A DNA stretch of 63,559 bases, from NCBI GenBank assembly GCA_964514385.1, contig CAZEQJ010000017.1, forward strand, positions 1-63,559. Direction: 5' to 3'. The position numbers and the translations under genes were made by a program. Origin of the DNA: CAZEQJ01 sp964514385 (lineage in GTDB: Bacteria > Bacteroidota > Bacteroidia > Cytophagales > Cyclobacteriaceae). Every line of letters begins with the position of its first letter. The stretch's first letter is position 1. Under the pieces are notes generated by a model. It saw only the letters and a program-made list of their open reading frames with translations, was not told where the DNA came from and did not search any database. Positions 1 to 8,506 of the stretch are shown piece after piece.

Positions 1-15
1 AGACCGCAAAAAGTC

Positions 16-52
16 AAAAGCTCTTAATAAGTAAGGATTAAGAGCTTTTTTT
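16..52 (+). terminator. Intrinsic terminator of a gene left of the window
   Basis: A perfect 13-bp inverted repeat (arms 16-28 and 37-49, 8-base loop) runs into a T tract at 46-52. It ends one base before the GIY-YIG start codon, so it must close the transcript of an upstream gene lying outside the window. Confidence 0.8.
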
Positions 53-310
53 ATGTTTAGGGTATACATCATTTATTCGATTGGCTACGATAAATATTAC
101 AGGGATTATTCTAAAAACCCTAAAAACCGACTAGCTGAACATAATGCAGGAGAGTCAAGATACACCCGGCAATATATTCCATGGGAGTTAGTTTATGTAC
201 AGTCATATCGAACAAAGACAGAAGCTCTTAAACGTGAGAAGGTGCTAAAAAAATATTCAAAAGCACAGGTTAAGGATTTAATAAAGAGTAATCTGAATGA
301 ATTAAAATGA
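53..310 (+). CDS. GIY-YIG nuclease superfamily protein (small, single domain)
   Basis: The 85-residue product is a stand-alone GIY-YIG domain of the UvrC/SLX1-like class common in Bacteroidota. The first motif is V4-Y5-I6-I7. The second, normally YYIGYT, reads Y15-Y16-R17-D18-Y19-S20, so the usual Ile-Gly is replaced by Arg-Asp. The conserved Arg of the first helix (R26, in NRLAEH) and the helix Glu (E57, in EALKRE) are kept. A basic C-terminal helix (residues 58-74) could contact DNA. The ATG comes directly after a terminator with no visible ribosome site, so its expression may depend on read-through. Family assignment is secure. Activity is uncertain because of the altered YIG segment, and the role of these small proteins is not established. 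Confidence 0.85.
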   Translation: MFRVYIIYSIGYDKYYRDYSKNPKNRLAEHNAGESRYTRQYIPWELVYVQSYRTKTEALKREKVLKKYSKAQVKDLIKSNLNELK

Positions 311-322
311 GCCTGCCTGTCA

Positions 323-350
323 TCCCCAACGGGGTTGGGGAGGATTTTTA
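323..350 (+). terminator. Probable terminator after the GIY-YIG gene
   Basis: An 8-bp GC-rich hairpin (arms 323-330 and 334-341, 3-base loop) is followed by GGATTTTTA. It lies between two convergent genes and could serve both. Confidence 0.55.
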
Positions 351-362
351 CTTAACAGCTAC

Positions 363-1124
363 TTATCCGTATATCTCATTTAAAATACCGGCCAGCCGGA
401 TGCCAGCCTGTAATATCCGGTGCTCCACTATATGAAAATACTGGTAATTATAGTCGTAGCCCAGGCGCCCGTCATCCGGAACATCATACACCTGCTTTCT
501 GTAGCTCATCGACTCATATGCCCAATTCCTCACGGTAGCAGACTGCCATTTGCGTATTGTATCCTTGTCTGGCTTGGGAAGAAAATGATATAAATCCAGA
601 TATCCGACCGCCTTTCCTTCTATCATTTGCGTATCCCAGACACGGTGTAGGTTGGTATTTTCTGAAAACCACTGTACCCGCACATCATTCCCTCCACGGT
701 CTTCTCCGGTGCCGACATGTAGTGGCTGATGGATGTCACCTACCATGTGAATTACAAAGCCCAGATACTCAAATTCCTTTTGAGCTGAAAGCGTATCCGC
801 CTTCAGTGCTCCGATACATTTTTCAAGCATGGCAATGACATCACCCCTTGGATTTTTTTCTGTTTCCTCATAGGTCATGCCGTCGGGAATGGTCACCCAA
901 TGCCAGTCCGCTGTATAATCATATCGATCATCAGATCGTATTTCGTCCATCCACACACTCATCTGAGCAATGGTTTTACCCCTCAATACCATGTTTACTT
1001 TTTTTCTTGCTTTTTTGGACAGGTGTTTTTCTGCAATATAGCCTGTAGTATAATGGCCTACCTGGCCCCAGGACCACGCCATATGAGCAGCTGCCATTAG
1101 CAGGAGGATAAGTTTTGTTTTCAT
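363..1124 (-). CDS. S1/P1-type zinc nuclease, secreted
   Basis: This is a single-strand-specific nuclease of the S1/P1 family, which hydrolyses RNA and single-stranded DNA with three zinc ions. I start it at the internal ATG (1124) and not the TTG six codons upstream, because this gives a normal signal peptide (residues 1-18). Cleavage after AWS leaves Trp as the first mature residue, and in P1 nuclease the N-terminal Trp is itself a zinc ligand; the next expected ligand, His at mature position 6, is present (WGQVGH). Further ligand motifs are visible: WHWVTIP, FVIHMVGDIHQPLHVG, GGND and NLHRVWD. Length is normal for bacterial members. Likely a periplasmic or extracellular nucleic-acid scavenging enzyme. 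No operon partner is apparent. Confidence 0.93.
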   Translation of the reverse strand: MKTKLILLLMAAAHMAWSWGQVGHYTTGYIAEKHLSKKARKKVNMVLRGKTIAQMSVWMDEIRSDDRYDYTADWHWVTIPDGMTYEETEKNPRGDVIAMLEKCIGALKADTLSAQKEFEYLGFVIHMVGDIHQPLHVGTGEDRGGNDVRVQWFSENTNLHRVWDTQMIEGKAVGYLDLYHFLPKPDKDTIRKWQSATVRNWAYESMSYRKQVYDVPDDGRLGYDYNYQYFHIVEHRILQAGIRLAGILNEIYG

Positions 1125-1400
1125 GATCCGATTTTTTGGCAAAAGTACGCGACAGGAAATAATTAGCCGAAGGCCGGTATTAAGTATGTGTTAATTCTTG
1201 TGTATAAATCAGGTTTAATTCCAAAATTCTTAAATTACATACAATTCCTTTCATCAGCCCCTTACCTTATTCATTACGATTATTTCAGAAAATCGTTAAT
1301 TTATGTGCATTCGTCGAAATTAATTAATTCATTTCATGACTTTACGTAATTATGTGTGTTGTTAATTGGCTATCAGAAGGCTAATACTTACATAGGTAAG

Positions 1401-2828
1401 ATGAACACATCAAAAGGAAATATAATCTTATTTTTAATATATCTGATCATCGTTGTATCAGCAAAGGGGCAATGTCCCACGTCAGGAACTATTACAACCA
1501 ACTGCACCACTTCAGGTAACCTTACTATTTCTTCGACAACACTCAATGTAAATGCAGGAGTTACGGTTACGGTCACAGGTCGTCTTACGATTCAGGGTGG
1601 TGCTGTAATTAATGGGAGTGGGGCAACATTTAATCTGGGCTCACTTTCTGAAACATGGGGTTCTACCAATACACTGAACGGTGGCACTTACAATACATCA
1701 AGGTTTGATGCCGGCAGTGGCGGGCTGATGAGCCTGAATAATGTGCTTATAAATACAACTGATTATATAGAACTGGTCGAAGCTACCGTTACCAACTCGG
1801 TACTAAATGTTGATACTTATTTATTCATCGGTTCGGGGAGTACTACTTTTAATAATGCGGAACTTAATATCGGCCTTGATTATCCGGCCACCGGAGTAGA
1901 TGTACTTCGGCTAAATGGCGGTGCAACAGTAAATTTTGATAATGGTACGGTCGCCGACTTTACAGGAGATATTAATGCCGGCAACGGAGCCGACGTATTC
2001 GTAGATAACAGTATTGTAAATGTAACCGGAGACTTTGACAATCGTGGTGGGGGCATCCTCGAAGTAACTAACGATGGTGAATTAACAATTGGAGGCGATT
2101 TTGATAATTCGGGTGGTGGCAACACATCGGTGGACGACGGGGCTGTGCTCGTGGTAGAAGGTGATTACAATAATGGTGGCGGAGGCTCCACAGATGTAAA
2201 TGGGGGCACATTCTTCGTAGGAGGTACTTTCACCGGTAATAACCCTACCGGCGATGCCGGGAACTGCAGCAGCGGTAATGGCGGATGCTGTGGAGCTGGC
2301 TGCGCTGCTCTTCCGGTTACCCTTATACAATTCAGTGCGACTACCGAATCAGATCATATTTTGCTGAAGTGGTCTACTGCAACTGAAGAAAATAACGATT
2401 TTTTCACACTGGAACGGTCACATGATGGTATCCACTATGAGGAAATTGCAACAGTAGAAGGGTATGGCACGACGTCATCCGTTTCACAATACGAATACGT
2501 CGACTTTAATCTGTCTGATAATGACTATCTCTACTACCGCTTGTCGCAAACAGACTACGATGGCACCTATGTGGTGCTTAAAACAGTGATCGCAGCTGTA
2601 CCTGACTTTTTTGAATTCAGCATATATCCAAACCCAGCCAAAAAAGGGGATGTGTTACAGGTGTCAGGAGTTGGTGACGGTGTGAATTTCGTTATCCAGG
2701 ACAACAGAGGTCAGTTGATACAATGCGGCCAACTGAAAAATCAGCTTATTTCAACGGAGAATCTTGATCCCGGGCATTACATTATCAGGATCGATCAGAA
2801 ATTCAGTAAGCGGTTTATCATTTATTAG
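1401..2828 (+). CDS. T9SS-exported surface protein with Gly/Asn-rich beta repeats
   Basis: I start the gene at ATG 1401; the longer frame opens with GTG and lacks a proper signal start. A signal peptide (MNTSKGN to KGQ) leads into about 260 residues of Gly/Asn/Thr-rich short beta repeats (pattern GGDFDNxGGG near residues 210-280), probably a beta-helix. A Cys-rich stretch (CSSGNGGCCGAGCAALP) follows. The next domain starts LPVTLIQFSATTE and contains EENNDFFTLERSHDG; it is the fibronectin-like module typical just before Bacteroidota sorting signals. The final 75 residues (IYPNPAKKGD to KRFIIY) form a T9SS type-A sorting domain. The protein is therefore predicted to be exported and attached to the cell surface. 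Ligand and function are unknown. Confidence 0.85.
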   Translation: MNTSKGNIILFLIYLIIVVSAKGQCPTSGTITTNCTTSGNLTISSTTLNVNAGVTVTVTGRLTIQGGAVINGSGATFNLGSLSETWGSTNTLNGGTYNTSRFDAGSGGLMSLNNVLINTTDYIELVEATVTNSVLNVDTYLFIGSGSTTFNNAELNIGLDYPATGVDVLRLNGGATVNFDNGTVADFTGDINAGNGADVFVDNSIVNVTGDFDNRGGGILEVTNDGELTIGGDFDNSGGGNTSVDDGAVLVVEGDYNNGGGGSTDVNGGTFFVGGTFTGNNPTGDAGNCSSGNGGCCGAGCAALPVTLIQFSATTESDHILLKWSTATEENNDFFTLERSHDGIHYEEIATVEGYGTTSSVSQYEYVDFNLSDNDYLYYRLSQTDYDGTYVVLKTVIAAVPDFFEFSIYPNPAKKGDVLQVSGVGDGVNFVIQDNRGQLIQCGQLKNQLISTENLDPGHYIIRIDQKFSKRFIIY

Positions 2829-2967
2829 TCATTAACTGGGATGAGCCCGGTTGTGTAACAGATTACATTACTGTGGAAGCCTGTTCACATTTATCATTTC
2901 AATCATTCGTTTAATCCACCATTAATGAGTTGGTAGGCTATTTGCGCTTTTTTCATACAAAAAAGTT

Positions 2968-3315
2968 ATGGAAAAAGAGGAAATACAAGTTCACCTGGAT
3001 AGAATACTAAATGACATTGCGGAGATTACCCAGATCACTCAGGCTATGTCATTGGATGAGTTTCAACGGGAGGAGCAGGTGAAAGAGTCGCTTTATTCAT
3101 TACTTCAGGAAATAGGACAGGCGGCACATGAGGTTGAGATGGCTAACCCCGAGCGATTTGATCTTTCCTTTGACCTGGATGTACTGGCCAGCTTTCGTAA
3201 TGCACGCTACAATCAGGAAGCTGAACTGGATCATCAGTCCACCTGGCATATTATCCAAAATGAATTACCTGAGCGGGGTGCTCAGCTTGAACAAAGCCAG
3301 GAGTATTTACGCTAA
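2968..3315 (+). CDS. Small helical protein, possibly HepT-like (DUF86 fold)
   Basis: The 115-residue product is all-helical. Its layout resembles HepT/DUF86 toxins: an N-terminal helix ending ILNDI, a second helix with EEQVKESLYSLLQEIGQAAHEV matching the HepT nucleotide-helix region, then FRNAR (residues 76-80), then a C-terminal STWHIIQNELP helix. In active HepT an RN-x3-H-Y motif lies where this protein has R77-N78-A-R-Y-N, so the catalytic His is missing. No MntA-type nucleotidyltransferase partner is adjacent. The downstream flavin reductase starts 14 bases later, so the two are probably co-transcribed. Being a real gene is likely; the family call is an inference from pattern only. Confidence 0.5.
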   Translation: MEKEEIQVHLDRILNDIAEITQITQAMSLDEFQREEQVKESLYSLLQEIGQAAHEVEMANPERFDLSFDLDVLASFRNARYNQEAELDHQSTWHIIQNELPERGAQLEQSQEYLR

Positions 3316-3329
3316 AATCAAATTAAATT

Positions 3330-3995
3330 ATGTCATATAAAGTAAAAATTAAAGAAATACTCTCTTTAACACATAATGTAAAGAGGTTTATAACTGAAAA
3401 ACCGGACGACTACAACTTTAAGCCCGGTCAGGCTACTGAAGTAGCAATAGATCACCCGGAGTTGCAGGAGGAAACCCGTCCGTTTACATTTACCTCTACA
3501 CCTGATGATGAATTTCTTGAATTTACCATCAAATCTTACCGAGATCATGATGGAGTCACCAAAAAAATAGATGGTCTTACTGAAGGAGATGCTTTTTTAA
3601 TCGGCGAACCCTGGGGTGCTATTCAGTATAGTGGTAAGGGTGTTTTTATTGCTGGCGGGGCAGGAGTTACCCCGTTTATTTCCATCCTGCGCGATCTTGA
3701 AAAGAAGGGATCGTTACAGGATCATGCCTTAATATTTTCCAACCTAACAGCAAAAGATGTGATCATGGAGGCAGAGTTTCAGAAAATGCTCGGAGATCAT
3801 TTTATTTCCACGCTTACCCATGAGGATGTTGAAGGACATGATCATCGTTTTATAAACCGTGATTTTCTTCAGGATTATATCGAGGATTTCAAACAGGAAT
3901 TTTACGTATGTGGCCCTCCCAGGATGATCGAGGATATAAACACACATTTAAAACATCTAGGCGCAGAAGCAGAAAATGTAGTTTTTGAAGAGTAG
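3330..3995 (+). CDS. FAD/NAD(P)-binding flavodoxin/ferredoxin reductase-type oxidoreductase
   Basis: A 221-residue member of the ferredoxin-NADP reductase superfamily. The N-terminal beta-barrel carries the FAD-binding motif RPFTFTS (residues 50-56). The Rossmann half has GVFIAGGAGVTPFISILR (near residues 108-125) for NAD(P) and the C-terminal FYVCGPPRM (near 190-198), a motif typical of these reductases. There is no iron-sulfur or globin domain, so it needs a separate electron acceptor, which is not evident nearby. Length is typical for the stand-alone FNR-like proteins of Bacteroidota. It follows the HepT-like gene closely and ends 60 bases from the convergent MATE gene. Confidence 0.85.
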   Translation: MSYKVKIKEILSLTHNVKRFITEKPDDYNFKPGQATEVAIDHPELQEETRPFTFTSTPDDEFLEFTIKSYRDHDGVTKKIDGLTEGDAFLIGEPWGAIQYSGKGVFIAGGAGVTPFISILRDLEKKGSLQDHALIFSNLTAKDVIMEAEFQKMLGDHFISTLTHEDVEGHDHRFINRDFLQDYIEDFKQEFYVCGPPRMIEDINTHLKHLGAEAENVVFEE

Positions 3996-4021
3996 CAGCT
4001 GCATTTTGAGTGAAATTAAAT

Positions 4022-4070
4022 GCCCGGTTGAAACAGGATATTATTCTCTGTCTGTTTAAAGCCGGGTATT
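4022..4070. terminator. Bidirectional terminator between reductase and MATE genes
   Basis: CCCGG at 4023-4027 pairs with CCGGG near 4062-4066, and inner segments (AAACAG with CTGTTT) extend the stem; TATTTTT follows on the plus strand. The 3' arm lies inside the last codons of the convergent MATE gene. Confidence 0.5.
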
Positions 4071-5483
4071 TTTCCATTTACCCCGGCTAAACATCCAGAG
4101 TGTAAAGAGCCCTGCGCCGGTTTCTGAGATAAAAACAGCCCAAAACACTCCGGAATGCCCCCAATTGTGGTTAATCGCCAGATAATACGCCAGCGGCAGT
4201 TGAAGCATCCAGAAAAAGATAACATTTATCCATGTTGGTGTTTTTGTATCTCCGGCACCATTAAAGGCCTGTACTGACACCATCCACCATCCATATATAC
4301 AATATGAATAGGATAAAATACGAATCCATTCGCCTCCAATACGTATTACATCCTGATCGGACGAAAAAATAGCCACAAGGGAATTGTTGAAGAAAAAATA
4401 GATGATTGATACTCCGATCAGGAATATCATGTTATAAAAGCCGATTTTCCATACCACCTTTTCCGCCCTGTCGGGATGCGAAGCCCCGAGATTCTGACCT
4501 ACAAGGGTTGCGGCAGCATTAGACAATCCCCATGCAGGCATCATGGTGAGCATCATGATGCGTATGGTGATGGTTGCTGCAGCAACTGCCTCGCTACCGA
4601 CATCTGATAAAATGCGCATCAAAAATATCCAGGAGGTCATATTAATGATCATCTGCCCGATGCCACCCAGTGATGTTTTGAGGATATTTCGTATGATGGC
4701 AAGGTCAATCTTTAAATGAGAGAGCATGACGCGGATGTGCTTGCCTCCTCTGATCAGAAGATAGACCTGAAACAGGACACCTGCACTACGTCCGATGGTG
4801 GTGGCTATAGCAGCACCTTCAATACCCAACTGCGGAAATATACCATATCCCATGATCAGCAACGGATCCAGTATTATATTGATGCCATTGGCAAGCCCCA
4901 GCACCCACATGGCTATTGAGGCGTCGCCGGCACCACGAAATACGGCATTGATCACAAACAAAAGTACGATGATCAGGTTGCTCCCCAACATCCACTGTGT
5001 ATAGCCTATGCCTTTCTCCAGTACCCAGGCATCTGCACCCATCAATTGCATGAGTGGCCTCGCGTAAAATATGCCGGCGATGGCAAAGGGAATGGAAATA
5101 AGCACACTGATTAATATCGCCTGCACAACGGTATCAGAAGCCTTTGCGCTGTTCTTTTCACCGATACGCCTCGATACGATAGCTGTGATGGCCATAGCCA
5201 ATCCCATTGCCACGGCATACAGCAAAAACATATAAGTCTCGGTAAGCCCGACAGCTGCTACGGCCGACGCGCCCAGCTTGCCCACAAAATAAATATCCAC
5301 AATAGCAAAAGTGGATTCCATTACGAGCTCAAGGATCATCGGCACTGCCAGCAAAAAAATAGCACGTCGCAGACTAATGCTGGTGTAATCAGCATCGGTG
5401 CCTTTGATTGCATCCAGCAACGCCTGCAAGAGTGATGACCTGTCAGGTTTGATGTCGAGAGTTACCTTTTCGTAGTGTCCCAT
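4056..5483 (-). CDS. MATE family multidrug/Na+ antiporter
   Basis: An integral membrane exporter with about 12 predicted helices in two homologous halves, as in NorM/DinF-type MATE transporters that exchange drugs or metabolites for Na+ or H+. The first half opens with SLRRAIFLLAVPMILELVMESTFAIVDIYFVGKLG, the typical MATE first helix pair; the second half opens near NILKTSLGGIGQMIINMTSW. I choose ATG 5483; the longer frame begins with TTG. The N-terminal 35 residues before the first helix are longer than usual. Substrate cannot be told from sequence. It stands alone as a transcription unit. Confidence 0.92.
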   Translation of the reverse strand: MGHYEKVTLDIKPDRSSLLQALLDAIKGTDADYTSISLRRAIFLLAVPMILELVMESTFAIVDIYFVGKLGASAVAAVGLTETYMFLLYAVAMGLAMAITAIVSRRIGEKNSAKASDTVVQAILISVLISIPFAIAGIFYARPLMQLMGADAWVLEKGIGYTQWMLGSNLIIVLLFVINAVFRGAGDASIAMWVLGLANGINIILDPLLIMGYGIFPQLGIEGAAIATTIGRSAGVLFQVYLLIRGGKHIRVMLSHLKIDLAIIRNILKTSLGGIGQMIINMTSWIFLMRILSDVGSEAVAAATITIRIMMLTMMPAWGLSNAAATLVGQNLGASHPDRAEKVVWKIGFYNMIFLIGVSIIYFFFNNSLVAIFSSDQDVIRIGGEWIRILSYSYCIYGWWMVSVQAFNGAGDTKTPTWINVIFFWMLQLPLAYYLAINHNWGHSGVFWAVFISETGAGLFTLWMFSRGKWKNTRL

Positions 5484-5557
5484 GTCTGAAATCGAAGACA
5501 CAAGGTAGCTCAATTTTGTATCAAAAAAGTTACGTAAATATCAAATCGGATTATTTT

Positions 5558-5740
5558 TTATTCTTTTGCAGAGGATATTTTATGCTGCAGTTCTTCGATA
5601 AGATGTTGCTTTGCGGTTAGATGTTTTCTCTCGTTATTCAGCGGACCACCCTTCAGGTCATTTAGCTGCATGGAAACCTTGTACATCAGGTCTTCCAGTG
5701 CTTCCAGCATAAGATCATGATATTTTGGTTCGATGTTCAT
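5558..5740 (-). CDS. Hypothetical small helical protein
   Basis: A 60-residue product starting MNIEPKYHDLM and ending with a charged amphipathic helix. ATG 5740 is preceded by GAGGG at a good distance, while the longer version uses GTG, so I prefer the ATG. It looks like a short coiled-coil and recalls the small protein at 20763-20948 in size and composition, though I see no clear homology between them. No function can be assigned. Confidence 0.55.
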   Translation of the reverse strand: MNIEPKYHDLMLEALEDLMYKVSMQLNDLKGGPLNNERKHLTAKQHLIEELQHKISSAKE

Positions 5741-5928
5741 ACGATCCCTCACCGTTGATAAATATCTTAAAAATAATCATTTCTACTGTTTGAAAAAGCG
5801 TTTTTTAAAAAAAGGCCGGCTTATTTGGAGGAAACAAAAGGAATTAAGGCCTTTTGTACATCATTAACAGCTACTCTTAAGATGCCTATTATTATGACCA
5901 ATAATCGTTATTACTATTGGGGATGATC

Positions 5929-6068
5929 ATTAGCAGAAAATGTGACCAATAACAAGAAAATGTGACGAATAACAAGAAAATGTGACGGTATTATTGGGGA
6001 TGACCAGTGACAATCAATTAGGAGCGAGGTTTCACCATACTATTCAGGATGACTAATAACAAGAAAAT
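5929..6068 (+). repeat. Direct repeats of AATAACAAGAAAATGTGACG
   Basis: Two identical 20-base units abut at 5948-5967 and 5968-5987. A diverged unit (ATTAGCAGAAAATGTGACC) precedes them at 5929-5947, and a partial unit (AATAACAAGAAAAT) sits at about 6055-6068. They could be iterated protein-binding sites or the remains of a transposon end; no transposase is near. Confidence 0.7.
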
Positions 6069-6080
6069 ATAAAATGAGAA

Positions 6081-6113
6081 GCCCCTAAAATCCCTATCCG
6101 GGATTTTAGGGGC
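6081..6113 (-). terminator. Strong hairpin after katG
   Basis: A perfect 14-bp inverted repeat (6081-6094 and 6100-6113, 5-base loop) begins 7 bases beyond the katG stop. On the minus strand it is followed by a weak T-rich stretch (TTCTCATTTT), so it is a terminator or a 3'-end stabiliser. Confidence 0.7.
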
Positions 6114-6119
6114 CATTAA

Positions 6120-8393
6120 TCAACATTGCATTATTGGTAAATCAAATCGGTCAAGCTTCATCACCTTTTCCCATGCGTGGGCAAAATCACGAACAAACTT
6201 CTCTTTATTGTTTTCAGCTGCATACACCTCAGCCAATGCCCTTAATTCTGAGTGCGAACCAAAAATAAGGTCAGCCCGCGTTGCTGTCCATTTCAACTCT
6301 CCTGAACTGCGGTCATAGCCATTGAATTTCTCTTTTGACTCATCAGCAGCTTCCCAACGTGTTGACATATCCAGCAGATTGGTAAAAAAATCATTGCTTA
6401 ATGTATTAATATCGGATGTAAATACGCCAAGTGAACTGCCATCATAATTTGCTCCGAGTGTTCGCATACCCCCGATAAGCACCGTCATTTCCGGTGGTGT
6501 GAGCGTCAGAAGCTGAGCTTTATCTATCAGCAGTTCCTCTGTAGGAATTGTATATTGAGTTTTGAGATAATTGCGGAATCCGTCTGCCATTGGTTCCAGC
6601 AATTCGAAAGATGCTACGTCGGTATGCTCTTCTATGGCATCCATACGTCCCGGCTGAAAGTCTATGGTAAGCGATATGCCGGCATTGGAGGCGGCTTTTT
6701 CTATGGCCGCATTACCACCAAGCACAATCAGGTCTGCCATCGAAACTTTTTTGGGCGCTGCAGTGCTGTTAAATTCAGTATGTATTTCTGCATATACGGA
6801 TAATACCTGCTGCAGCCTGTCCGGATTGTTTACTTCCCAGCCCTTTTGTGGGGCCAGCCGTATACGTGAACCGTTAGCTCCACCTCTCCGGTCAGAATGC
6901 CGGTAGGTCGAAGCGGATGCCCATGCAGTTGTAATCATATCCTGCAGTGTGAGTTCTGAGTTGAGAATAGCTGATTTCAGCGTAGCAATATCAGTACGGT
7001 TGATCAGAGGATGGTCGACAGCAGGGATTGGATCCTGCCAGATCAGATCCTCTTCCGGTGCTTCAGGTCCGAGATAGGCAGTTTTAGGTCCCATATCACG
7101 ATGAGTAAGCTTAAACCATGCACGCGCAAAGGCGTCATTGAATTTTTCAGGGTTTTCGTAGAAGTCACGTGATATCTTTTCATACACAGGGTCAAATCGC
7201 AGGGAAAGGTCCGTTGTGAGCATGGTCGGCCTGATCTTATTTTCCGGATTGGCTGGATCGGGCACCATCATTTTTGCCGGCTCTTTGGCCACCCATTGAT
7301 GCGCTCCGGCCGGGCTTTTGGTCAGTTCCCATTCATTTTCGAACAGACTTAAAAAGAAAAGATGACTCCAGCGTGTCGGTGTACCTGTCCAGATTACCTC
7401 TAAACCGGATGTTATCGCATCGGCACCAACACCAGACTCATAATCATTTTTCCAGCCAAAGCCTTGTTCCTCTATGCCTGCTGCTTCCGGTTCAGCGCCA
7501 ACATGTGTGGCCGGTCCGGCACCGTGTGTTTTACCAAGTGTATGGCCACCGGCAATCAAGGCAACGGTTTCCTCATCATTCATACCCATGCGGGCAAAGG
7601 TTTCACGTATATCGTGAGCCGCAAGCACCGGGTCAGGATTTCCGTTTGGCCCTTCCGGGTTGACATAGATAAGGCCCATTTGAACGGCAGCCAGGGGGTT
7701 TTCAAGATCCCTTTCTCCTGAATATCGTTTTTCGTCACTAAGCCATGAGTTTTCTGCTCCCCAGTACACATCAAGTTCAGGCTCATATACATCCTCACGC
7801 CCTCCGGCAAAGCCGAAAGTTTTAAATCCCATGTCTTCGAGTGCTACATTACCGGTAAGGATCATGAGGTCGGCCCATGATATATTATCACCGTATTTCT
7901 GTTTTACAGGCCATAGTAGACGTCTGGCTTTGTCGAGGTTGGCATTATCGGGCCAGCTGTTGATAGGAGCAAATCGCTGTTGCCCTGACCTTGAGCCGCC
8001 ACGGCCATCACCGGTGCGATAGGTGCCCGCACTATGCCAGGCCATTCGTATAAATAATCCACCATAATGACCATAGTCTGCCGGCCACCAGTCTTGTGAA
8101 TCGGTCAGCACCTTGCGTATATCTGCTTTCAGGGCTTCATAATCCAGGCTGTTGAATGCAACAGCATAATTAAAATCAGGATCCATCGGATTTGATAAAT
8201 CCGAATTTTGTCTCAACAGGCTTAAATTAAGCTGGTTAGGCCACCAAAAGCTATTTTGGTTAGCTCTTTGATTGGAAAGACTGGTAGCTCCCGAGCTTCC
8301 ATCCATGTCCGATGCCATTTTATTTTCCTGCCGGCATCCCCAAAAAAAAGTCAGGAAAGCAAGCAAAAGGGATAATGAAAAAAATCTGTTCAT
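6120..8393 (-). CDS. katG: Catalase-peroxidase KatG with lipoprotein signal
   Basis: A bifunctional haem enzyme that breaks down hydrogen peroxide and oxidises organic donors. All catalytic residues align with Mycobacterium KatG numbering. The distal triad is R116-W119-H120 (in IRMAWHSAGTYR) and the proximal haem ligand is H284 (in GGHTLGKTHGAG). The Trp-Tyr-Met cross-link partners are W119, Y243 (LIYVNPEGPNG) and M269 (FARMGM). The second, haem-free peroxidase half is present, giving the normal length of about 740 plus a leader. Unusually the N-terminus is MNRFFSLSLLLAFLTFFWGC, a lipoprotein-type signal with Cys20, so the enzyme is probably anchored in the periplasm. It is transcribed away from the MprF-like gene across a region with a perfect palindrome. 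Confidence 0.97.
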   Translation of the reverse strand: MNRFFSLSLLLAFLTFFWGCRQENKMASDMDGSSGATSLSNQRANQNSFWWPNQLNLSLLRQNSDLSNPMDPDFNYAVAFNSLDYEALKADIRKVLTDSQDWWPADYGHYGGLFIRMAWHSAGTYRTGDGRGGSRSGQQRFAPINSWPDNANLDKARRLLWPVKQKYGDNISWADLMILTGNVALEDMGFKTFGFAGGREDVYEPELDVYWGAENSWLSDEKRYSGERDLENPLAAVQMGLIYVNPEGPNGNPDPVLAAHDIRETFARMGMNDEETVALIAGGHTLGKTHGAGPATHVGAEPEAAGIEEQGFGWKNDYESGVGADAITSGLEVIWTGTPTRWSHLFFLSLFENEWELTKSPAGAHQWVAKEPAKMMVPDPANPENKIRPTMLTTDLSLRFDPVYEKISRDFYENPEKFNDAFARAWFKLTHRDMGPKTAYLGPEAPEEDLIWQDPIPAVDHPLINRTDIATLKSAILNSELTLQDMITTAWASASTYRHSDRRGGANGSRIRLAPQKGWEVNNPDRLQQVLSVYAEIHTEFNSTAAPKKVSMADLIVLGGNAAIEKAASNAGISLTIDFQPGRMDAIEEHTDVASFELLEPMADGFRNYLKTQYTIPTEELLIDKAQLLTLTPPEMTVLIGGMRTLGANYDGSSLGVFTSDINTLSNDFFTNLLDMSTRWEAADESKEKFNGYDRSSGELKWTATRADLIFGSHSELRALAEVYAAENNKEKFVRDFAHAWEKVMKLDRFDLPIMQC

Positions 8394-8486
8394 AATCGAG
8401 GGGCTAAATCTAAAAATATGTGTTTAATGCTTAAATATACCACGCAATTGTGACATTATGATGTGATGAATCCGTAATAAATTTCT

Positions 8487-8506
8487 AATGTAACAAGTGT
8501 TACATT
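8487..8506. promoter_or_regulatory. Palindromic operator candidate between katG and mprF-like gene
   Basis: AATGTAAC-AAGT-GTTACATT is a perfect 8+4+8 inverted repeat, about 95 bases before the katG start and 155 before the opposite gene. Arms of this size and spacing suit a homodimeric regulator (Crp/Fnr-like or peroxide-responsive). Which regulator binds is unknown. Confidence 0.55.

Larger units (their letters stand above)
5753..6119. other. Intergenic region with tandem 20-base repeats
   Basis: No gene is visible here. It contains the exact tandem 20-mers described separately, an inverted repeat CCAATA...TATTGG around 5908-5930, two copies of ATTGGGGATGA (near 5917 and 5993) and, at its right end, the katG-side hairpin. 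It separates the start of the small minus-strand gene from the end of katG. Confidence 0.6.

Noticed and set aside
5881..6075. Insertion-sequence end
   Set aside because: The tandem 20-mers recall multi-repeat transposon ends, but there is no transposase fragment, terminal inverted pair or target duplication that I can see.
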